From NCBI GenBank assembly GCA_903820655.1, contig CAIJIA010000139.1, positions 1 through 11,037 of the forward strand: a stretch of 11,037 bases of DNA, given 5' to 3'. The stretch's first letter is position 1. Every line of letters starts with the position of its first letter. The notes below the pieces were generated by a model. It saw only the letters and a program-made list of their open reading frames with translations. It made no database searches and was not told the DNA's origin. Source of the stretch: an uncultured Chloroflexota bacterium. GTDB lineage: Bacteria > Chloroflexota > Limnocylindria > Limnocylindrales > Limnocylindraceae. Below, in pieces: positions 1 to 5,671 of the stretch. Both the position numbers and the translations under genes were made by a program.

Positions 1-2145
1 CGCGTCGGCATCGTGAACGGTGCCTTTGTCATCAACCCAACGTTCGACCAGCTCAAGGAGAGCGATCTCGACTTGGTGGTTTCAGGAACCGTCGACGCGA
101 TCATGATGGTCGAGGCCGGCGCAAACCTGATCACCGAAGACAAGATGGCTGAGGCCATTGAGTTCGGACATAACGCCATCAAGGCGCTCGTTGCCCTTCA
201 GGAGGAGCTCCGCGCCAAGGTTGGCAAGGAGAAGCGCGTTCCATACATCGAGCCAAGCACCGATAGCGTGCTTGCGTTTGCTGAGGCTGCCGCAAATGGC
301 GGCACCTTCGTCATTGTCGACACGGAGACGACCGGCCTTGATCCGAAGATTTCGGATCTGGTGGAGGTCGCTGCCGTCAAGGTCAAGGGTGGCAAGATCA
401 CCGATCGTTGGAGCAGCTTTGTCGACGCCGGGAATGGCATTGTCGGCGCCCAGATGCACGGCATCACCAACAAAGACATTAAGGGCGGCCTGACGCCGAA
501 GGCGGCGGCCGAGAAGATTGCTGAATTTGCTAAGGGTGCAATCCTTGTCGGACACAATCTCGGCTTTGACGTCGCCTTCCTTGACGAGGCACTCGGCAAG
601 GGTCGCACCTTCGCGACCGAGCAGGGGAGCTACCTCGACACCTACGTGCTCTTCAAGGAGGCGTACCCAGAGAGCGAGTCGTTCAAGCTCGGAGATCTCG
701 CCCGCGTCTATGGCGCAGCGACAACCCCGAACCATCGAGCGGCTGCTGATGCTGAGGCAACGGCTGAGCTGTTGTTGATCCTCGCCAACGAACTCCCAGG
801 GCGCCTCGCGACCTTGAAGGAGGGAATTGCCGATTCGATCCGCGCTGCACGCAGCGGCAAGGGCGAACCAAAGGCGATCTTCGAAGCAGCACGTCGCAAG
901 GCGCGTGTCGGCAAGAATCTCTTCGCCTGGATGCACAAGAAGACCGCTCGCAACCTCACGATGAAGGAGGGAATCCGCCTCGACGGCCGTAAGGTCGATG
1001 AGATCCGCAAGATCTCGGTAGAGGTTGGCTTGCTTCCACGAGCACACGGCTCAGGCCTCTTCACCCGCGGTGAGACACAGGCGTTGAGCGTGGCCACCCT
1101 TGGCCCAGTGGCACAGGGGCAGCGTCTCGACACGATCTCGCCGATCACCGAGAAGCGCTACATCCATCACTACAACATGCCGCCATACAGCACCGGCGAG
1201 AACAAGCCGATGCGTGGCCCAGGGCGACGCGAGATTGGGCACGGAGCCCTTGCCGAGCGCGCACTGATCCCAGTGCTCCCATCGATCGAGGAGTTCCCAT
1301 ACGCCATCCGAGTCGTTTCGGAGTGCGTGACCTCTAACGGATCGACCTCAATGGCCTCAACCTGTGGCTCGAGCCTCTCACTCCTTGATGCCGGCGTGCC
1401 TCTCAAGGCGTCGGTCGCTGGTGCTGCAATGGGCCTGATGTCGGAGCCAGATGGCGAGTTCATTGTTCTCACGGACATCCTCGGCAAAGAGGATGCCTTC
1501 GGCGACATGGACTTCAAGGTGACGGGAACCCGCACAGGGATCACCGCCTTGCAGATGGACATCAAGGTGCAGGGGATTAACGGAGCGATCATTCGCACCG
1601 GCCTCAAGGATGCGCTCGCTGCGCGCCTCGAGATCCTCGACAAGATGGACGCGATCATCAGCACCGCTCGACCAGAGCTCTCTGATTTCGCCCCACGCAT
1701 CACCACGATCAAGATCAATCCGGAGAAGATCCGCGACATCATTGGTAAGGGTGGCGCGGTCATCCGCAAGTTGCAGGATGACTTCCAGGTCAACATCAAC
1801 GTGCAGGATGACGGCACCGTGCAGATCGCTTCGGCTGACCCAGAGCGCACCAAGGGCGTCCTTGATGCAATCAACGGGATCACCAAAGAGGTTGAGCTCG
1901 GCGCGCTCTACATGGGCAAGGTCACCCGCATCATGGGCTTCGGCTGCTTCGTCGAGATCCTTCCAGGCAAGGAAGGCCTCGTACGTATCGGCGAGCTCGC
2001 TGATTATCGTGTGAACACCGTCGAGGATGAGGTCGCCGTTGGTGACGAGATCATGGTTGTGGTCACCGAAGTCGACCGCCAGGGTCGCGTCAACCTGTCG
2101 CGCCGCGCCGCCATGCAGCGTCACAAGGCCACGCCTCAGGAGTAA
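1..2145 (+). CDS. pnp: Polynucleotide phosphorylase with inserted DEDDh exonuclease domain (5' partial)
   Basis: PNPase degrades RNA 3' to 5' by phosphorolysis. The frame is open from nt 1 (Arg-Val-Gly then the family-typical NPT motif), so the GTG at 13 is internal and the first RNase PH domain is mostly outside the window. Numbering codons from nt 1: tail of RNase PH domain 1 with its helix to about 80; a DnaQ-like DEDDh exonuclease domain about 100-266; a short helical remnant about 270-317; RNase PH domain 2 about 318-555; KH domain about 569-628 with GKGG at 582-585; S1 domain about 632-704; stop after 714. The phosphorolytic site looks intact: S448-T449-S450 match the phosphate-binding triplet (E. 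coli S437-439), and D498, D504 and K506 match E. coli D486, D492 and K494. The Thr is a mild change. Full length would be near 900 residues against about 710 normally. The identity is certain; the inserted domain is the oddity. Confidence 0.96.
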   Translation, partial: RVGIVNGAFVINPTFDQLKESDLDLVVSGTVDAIMMVEAGANLITEDKMAEAIEFGHNAIKALVALQEELRAKVGKEKRVPYIEPSTDSVLAFAEAAANGGTFVIVDTETTGLDPKISDLVEVAAVKVKGGKITDRWSSFVDAGNGIVGAQMHGITNKDIKGGLTPKAAAEKIAEFAKGAILVGHNLGFDVAFLDEALGKGRTFATEQGSYLDTYVLFKEAYPESESFKLGDLARVYGAATTPNHRAAADAEATAELLLILANELPGRLATLKEGIADSIRAARSGKGEPKAIFEAARRKARVGKNLFAWMHKKTARNLTMKEGIRLDGRKVDEIRKISVEVGLLPRAHGSGLFTRGETQALSVATLGPVAQGQRLDTISPITEKRYIHHYNMPPYSTGENKPMRGPGRREIGHGALAERALIPVLPSIEEFPYAIRVVSECVTSNGSTSMASTCGSSLSLLDAGVPLKASVAGAAMGLMSEPDGEFIVLTDILGKEDAFGDMDFKVTGTRTGITALQMDIKVQGINGAIIRTGLKDALAARLEILDKMDAIISTARPELSDFAPRITTIKINPEKIRDIIGKGGAVIRKLQDDFQVNINVQDDGTVQIASADPERTKGVLDAINGITKEVELGALYMGKVTRIMGFGCFVEILPGKEGLVRIGELADYRVNTVEDEVAVGDEIMVVVTEVDRQGRVNLSRRAAMQRHKATPQE
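298..798 (+). other. DnaQ/PolC-type DEDDh 3'-5' exonuclease domain inside PNPase
   Basis: This in-frame domain sits where normal PNPases have only a helical linker. With codons numbered from nt 1, Exo I is VDTETTGLDP with D107 and E109; MHGIT (152-156) is the conserved turn of DnaQ/PolC exonucleases; Exo II is GHNLGFDVAFLDEAL with D190; Exo III is NHRAAADAEAT with H245 and D250 in the H-x4-D spacing of the DEDDh subclass. All five metal-binding or catalytic residues are present, so hydrolytic 3'-5' exonuclease activity is expected. The overall pattern resembles the proofreading exonuclease of DNA polymerase III more than oligoribonuclease, but the substrate (RNA or ssDNA) cannot be read from sequence. 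No stop or frame change occurs at either junction and base composition matches the flanks, so it is not a recent insertion. Confidence 0.93.
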
Positions 2146-2171
2146 GCGTGCCCTTTCACTCTAGAAACACC

Positions 2172-2206
2172 ACTGAGGACTTGCGGTTAATCCGCAGGTC
2201 CTCAGT
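2172..2206 (+). terminator. 15-bp hairpin after pnp (terminator-like or 3' stabilising stem)
   Basis: Left arm ACTGAGGACTTGCGG (2172-2186), loop TTAAT, right arm CCGCAGGTCCTCAGT (2192-2206). The arms pair over 15 positions with a single G-U wobble. It begins 26 nt after the pnp stop. No T-tract follows, so it is not a classical intrinsic terminator. It may stop exonucleases and mark the pnp mRNA 3' end, act as a weak terminator, or be a dyad operator overlapping the asd promoter. Confidence 0.55.
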
Positions 2207-2208
2207 CG

Positions 2209-2214
2209 TATACT
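2209..2214 (+). promoter_or_regulatory. Putative -10 box for a leaderless asd transcript
   Basis: TATACT matches the bacterial -10 consensus TATAAT at five of six positions and ends 7 nt before the asd ATG at 2222, so transcription would start at or next to the start codon. No Shine-Dalgarno sequence is visible before asd, which fits a leaderless mRNA. A good -35 is absent: TTAATC at 2187-2192, with 16-nt spacing, matches only three positions and lies in the hairpin loop region. Confidence 0.4.
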
Positions 2215-2221
2215 GGGCAGC

Positions 2222-3271
2222 ATGAGCAGCGCATCAAACCCAGAGGGCTACGTGGTCGCCGTCCTTGGCGCCACCGGTCTTGTTGGGCAAACCATGATCT
2301 CCGTGCTTGACGAGCGCCAATTCCCCGTGCGTACACTTATTCCACTTGCTGCGACGAGTGGTGGCCGTACCGTGCGCTTCCGCGGTGCAGATGTTCCGGT
2401 GCAGCAGGTTCAACCTGGCTCATTTACCGGCGTAGATATCGCGCTCTTTAGCGCGGGTGGAGCCGCCAGCCTGCTGTACGCGCCAGAAGCTGCAGCCCGA
2501 GGCTGTGTTGTCGTTGATAACTCCAGTGCATGGCGCATGGATCCGAACGTGCCGCTAGTTGTCTCCCAGGTAAATCCGGACGCACTGAAGGCCCACAATG
2601 GAATCATTGCGAACCCGAACTGCTCAACGATGCAACTTGCACCACTCCTCAAGGCGCTCTCTGAGGCAGCCGGATTGGAGCGCGTCGTCGTTGCAACCTA
2701 CCAGGCGGTTTCTGGTGCGGGCGGAAATTCCGTAGACGATCTCATTCAGCAGCGCGCTGCGGTCGTGAGCGGCGGTAACCCTACGTCAACAATCTACCCG
2801 CACGCTGTCGTATCGAGCCCAATCCCTGCCATTGATGTCTTCCTCCCTGATGGTTCCACCAAAGAAGAGACGAAGGTCGTCAACGAGAGCCGAAAGATTC
2901 TCGACCTACCGAATCTCCGCATCTCGGCAACGGCAGTACGTGTTCCGGTTGAGCGCAGTCACTCTGAGGCTGTGCACGTGGAGCTCTCCCGTGCGTTGAG
3001 TCCCGATCTAGCTCGTGCGGCTTTTGCCGCGATGCAAGGGGTCACGGTTGTTGATGATCCTGCGAACCACTCCTATCCACTGGCGGCAGATGCGGCCGGA
3101 AGCGACGAGATCTTCGTTGGCCGAGTGCGCACCGATGCCAGCGTCGAGCATGGGCTCGCCTTCTGGGTGGTGAGCGATAACGTGCGGAAGGGTGCCGCGA
3201 CGAACGCCGTCGAGATTGCTGAGCTCCTGGCCAGCATGAACCTGGTGCATGGAGCAGACCACGACGCCTAG
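2222..3271 (+). CDS. asd: Aspartate-semialdehyde dehydrogenase
   Basis: Asd reduces aspartyl-4-phosphate to aspartate-4-semialdehyde with NADPH, the branch point to lysine/diaminopimelate, threonine and methionine. The 349-residue product has the usual length. Visible marks: the Rossmann GATGLVG loop at 16-22; the SSAWR motif near 101-105; the catalytic cysteine C134 in NPNCST; QAVSGAG at 161-167; and the active-site histidine H247 in RVPVERSHSEAV, where the residue before HSE is Ser instead of the usual Gly. The C-terminal DNVRKGAATNAVEIAELL stretch is typical. ATG 2222 is chosen because it places the nucleotide-binding strand about 10 residues in, as in homologues; no ribosome binding site precedes it, and a -10 box just upstream suggests a leaderless message. 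Its 3' end overlaps the next gene by 23 nt. It is the first gene of the probable asd-murC operon. Confidence 0.95.
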   Translation: MSSASNPEGYVVAVLGATGLVGQTMISVLDERQFPVRTLIPLAATSGGRTVRFRGADVPVQQVQPGSFTGVDIALFSAGGAASLLYAPEAAARGCVVVDNSSAWRMDPNVPLVVSQVNPDALKAHNGIIANPNCSTMQLAPLLKALSEAAGLERVVVATYQAVSGAGGNSVDDLIQQRAAVVSGGNPTSTIYPHAVVSSPIPAIDVFLPDGSTKEETKVVNESRKILDLPNLRISATAVRVPVERSHSEAVHVELSRALSPDLARAAFAAMQGVTVVDDPANHSYPLAADAAGSDEIFVGRVRTDASVEHGLAFWVVSDNVRKGAATNAVEIAELLASMNLVHGADHDA

Positions 3272-3932
3272 CCGGGCCGCTCTCGAGCTCGCCTCGGTAG
3301 CCCGCGACGCCTCCACCTGTACGGCGTGCGGCCTCTCAGAGACGCGAACGCAGGCGGTTCCCGGCGAGGGGAGCCCGACCGCAGCGCTGGTCTTTGTCGG
3401 GGAGGCTCCTGGGGCACGAGAGGACCTGGCTGGCCGACCATTTGTTGGAGCCTCTGGTCGCCTCCTGGATGACCTTCTGGCTTCGATCGGCCTTCGGCGC
3501 GAGGAGGTCTTCATCTTGAACACCGTCAAGTGTCGGCCCCCCGAGAACCGCAACCCTCAACGCTCTGAGACCGCCGCGTGCGCGCCGTTCCTTACGCGAC
3601 AGCTGCAAGCACTCCAGCCACGGGTGATCGCCACCCTCGGCAAGTATGCGCTTGCTGTCTTTGCGCCAACCGCAAAGATTGCCGAGGTACACGGGCGTCC
3701 GTACGCACAGACAGCGCTCGACCAGCACGGAAGCGCCGTGCTCTTCCCGCTCTACCACCCCGCAGCGGCACTCCACAACGGGAGCCTGCGGCCCACTTTG
3801 GAGCGCGACATGGTGGCCTTGCGGGAGTATCTCAACGCGAATGCTCGCGAAGGGGCGGGGGAGGCTACCCTACGCGAGGTGGATTCGGTGCCGACTCGGC
3901 CCCGTTCCAGGACGCAAGGGGAGGCTGAATGA
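3249..3932 (+). CDS. Family 4 (iron-sulfur) uracil-DNA glycosylase
   Basis: The enzyme removes uracil from DNA to start base excision repair. The 227-residue product carries family 4 signatures: four cysteines C24, C27, C95 and C111 with spacing close to the 4Fe-4S ligands of Thermus UDGa; GEAPG at 51-55 followed by E58-D59 and the GRPFVGASG loop; NTVKCRPPENRNP at 91-103; and the active-site YHPAA motif near 175. The last 30 or so residues are an Arg/Glu/Thr-rich tail with no recognised domain, beyond the roughly 200 residues usual for the family. The ATG at 3249 lies inside the end of asd in another frame and has no clear Shine-Dalgarno, so translation is probably coupled to asd. No better in-frame start lies before the first cysteine pair. 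It ends in an ATGA overlap with the RNase J gene. Annotation databases sometimes label this family as a phage SPO1 polymerase-related protein. Confidence 0.93.
   Translation: MEQTTTPSRAALELASVARDASTCTACGLSETRTQAVPGEGSPTAALVFVGEAPGAREDLAGRPFVGASGRLLDDLLASIGLRREEVFILNTVKCRPPENRNPQRSETAACAPFLTRQLQALQPRVIATLGKYALAVFAPTAKIAEVHGRPYAQTALDQHGSAVLFPLYHPAAALHNGSLRPTLERDMVALREYLNANAREGAGEATLREVDSVPTRPRSRTQGEAE
3916..3924 (+). promoter_or_regulatory. Ribosome binding site of rnj
   Basis: AAGGGGAGG lies 4 nt before the ATG at 3929, inside the end of the UDG gene. It supports this start over a later one, and keeps the 30-residue basic N-terminal extension of RNase J in the protein. Confidence 0.65.
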
Positions 3933-5668
3933 CCCAACGCCCGCAACCGGCACGTCGACCTGCTGAGGCGAGGCGTCCCCAGGAGACCCGTCGCCCTCAT
4001 AAGGCGGCCGCGGGTGGGCCAGCACTTCGCCTGATCCCGCTCGGCGGCATGGGGGAGATCGGCAAGAACCTCTACCTCTACGAGTACCAAGACACGATCA
4101 TCCTCGTCGACTGTGGCCTCGCCTTCCCCGATGAGACCACCCTTGGCGTCGACATCATCATTCCGGACATCAGCTACCTCCGCGCACGACGCAGTGCCGT
4201 GAAGGCGGTCCTCATCACCCACGGGCACGAGGATCATGTTGGCGCGCTTCCGCACATCCTTCCCGAGCTTCCTGGTGTGCCCGTCTACGCCAGCACCCTT
4301 GCGCGAGGGCTCCTCGCCAACAAGCTGAAAGAGTTCAAGGTCACCGCCAATCCGCTGCGCCCACTCGATCCAGGCGGTCGACTCGAGGTTGGTCCCTTCA
4401 CGATTGAACCCTTCCGTGTCGGTCACTCCATCCCGGATGCCATGGGCTACGCAATCCATTCACCTGTTGGAACCGTGATCCATACGGGTGACTTCAAATT
4501 TGACCAGACACCGGCTGATGGAAAGACTGCGGACTTCGCCATGTTGGCAAAGTTCGGCGCACAGGGCGTACTTGCACTGGTTTCCGACAGCACGCGCGCT
4601 GAAGCCCCCGGCTACACGCCAAGCGAGCAGGTTGTTGGTCAGGCCTTCAAGGGGATCATCAGCAGCGCACCTGGCCGCGTCATCATTGCAACGTTCGCCT
4701 CGAACATTGCACGTATTCAGCAAGTACTTGATGCGGCAGGGGAGTTCCACCGCAAGGTTGCCGTCGTTGGTCGCTCTATGGAGCAGAACGTCAAGATCGC
4801 TCGCGACCTTGGCTATCTGAAGTTCCCAACCCCACTCCTTGCCAAAGAGGAGATCGCGCGCCGCACAAAGGAGCCGCTCGTGATCGCCACCACCGGCGCA
4901 CAGGGCGAGCCGATGGCGGGACTCGCAAAGATGGCGAATGGAGAGCATCGCAACGTGGAAATTCAGAACGGCGACACCGTCATCGTCTCGGCATCGCCGA
5001 TCCCAGGAAACGAAGAGGCGGTCGGCCGAACAATTGACAATCTCTTTAAGTCTGGCGCGAATGTGATCTATCACTCCATTGCACAGGTGCATGTCTCAGG
5101 TCACGCTTCGCAAGAGGAGCTGAAGATGATGCTCGCACTCACTAAGCCGAAGTACTTCGTGCCGATGCACGGAGAGATGCGCATGCAGGTTGCCCACGGT
5201 CGACTTGCGACACAAATGGGAGTCCCCCCATCTGCCGTGTTCATCATTGATAACGGCACGCCGGTTGAGTTCTCTGCAGACGGCAGCGCGCGACGCGGCA
5301 AGCCAGTCGAGCATGGTTCAGTCTTTGTCGATGGTTCGTCAGTGGGCGAGATCAGCGAAATCGTCCTCCGAGATCGACGCACCCTTGCCGACGACGGCAT
5401 CGTCGTCGTGATCGCCACCGTCGATGCACGCACCGGTAAGCCGGTCGGCCGCCCAGCACTCGTTACGCGTGGATTCCTCAACGGCGATGAAGACAACAAA
5501 CTCGTCGAAGAGGCAATCACCATCGCCCTAAAGGCGATTCAGCACAAGGGCGAGCGCGGTGCAGAGGTGGGACTGATCAAGGCGCAGTTGAGCGAATCGG
5601 TATCGCGATTCCTCGGCAAGGAGACGCGACGTCGCCCACTCGTGGTCCCTGTGGTGGTGGAGGTTTAA
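3929..5668 (+). CDS. rnj: Ribonuclease J
   Basis: RNase J is a metallo-beta-lactamase/beta-CASP ribonuclease with 5'-3' exonuclease and endonuclease activity in mRNA decay and rRNA maturation. The 579-residue product begins with a basic, Pro/Arg-rich low-complexity extension (about 1-30). The core starts at LRLIPLGGMGEIGKN. Metal ligands are visible: HGHEDH at 98-103, H166 in VGHSIPD and D188 in HTGDFKFD. The beta-CASP part shows TGAQGEP at 322-328, SGHAS at 390-394 and H414 in MHGEMRM. A C-terminal domain of about 110 residues follows, ending in a Val-rich tail, as in full-length RNase J. The start codon is in an ATGA overlap with the UDG gene and has a strong ribosome binding site; ftsK follows after 3 nt. 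Its place two genes downstream of pnp puts two central RNA decay enzymes in one locus. Whether it is J1- or J2-like is not decidable from sequence alone. Confidence 0.97.
   Translation: MTQRPQPARRPAEARRPQETRRPHKAAAGGPALRLIPLGGMGEIGKNLYLYEYQDTIILVDCGLAFPDETTLGVDIIIPDISYLRARRSAVKAVLITHGHEDHVGALPHILPELPGVPVYASTLARGLLANKLKEFKVTANPLRPLDPGGRLEVGPFTIEPFRVGHSIPDAMGYAIHSPVGTVIHTGDFKFDQTPADGKTADFAMLAKFGAQGVLALVSDSTRAEAPGYTPSEQVVGQAFKGIISSAPGRVIIATFASNIARIQQVLDAAGEFHRKVAVVGRSMEQNVKIARDLGYLKFPTPLLAKEEIARRTKEPLVIATTGAQGEPMAGLAKMANGEHRNVEIQNGDTVIVSASPIPGNEEAVGRTIDNLFKSGANVIYHSIAQVHVSGHASQEELKMMLALTKPKYFVPMHGEMRMQVAHGRLATQMGVPPSAVFIIDNGTPVEFSADGSARRGKPVEHGSVFVDGSSVGEISEIVLRDRRTLADDGIVVVIATVDARTGKPVGRPALVTRGFLNGDEDNKLVEEAITIALKAIQHKGERGAEVGLIKAQLSESVSRFLGKETRRRPLVVPVVVEV
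5659..5663 (+). promoter_or_regulatory. Ribosome binding site of ftsK
   Basis: GGAGG, in the last codons of rnj, ends 8 nt before the ATG at 5672. It supports that start for ftsK and tight coupling with rnj. Confidence 0.6.
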
Positions 5669-5671
5669 GCG

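Noticed and set aside
13..15. GTG at 13 as the true start of a short PNPase-like protein
   Set aside because: The frame is open upstream with conserved Arg-Val-Gly residues of the first RNase PH domain, no ribosome binding site is seen, and a PNPase lacking that domain would be unusual. The gene is more simply cut by the window edge.
82..1047. Long open frame on the minus strand (321 codons) opposite pnp
   Set aside because: It mirrors the pnp reading frame, as expected at this GC content. Its translation resembles no family I know, and the + frame has continuous domain matches.
1170..2124. Two overlapping minus-strand open frames of about 240 codons
   Set aside because: They lie opposite the RNase PH, KH and S1 parts of pnp and have no recognisable protein signature.
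5651..5663. GTG/GGT triplet repeat at the end of rnj
   Set aside because: It encodes the Val-rich tail of RNase J and contributes the ftsK ribosome binding site; it is too short to treat as a repeat element.
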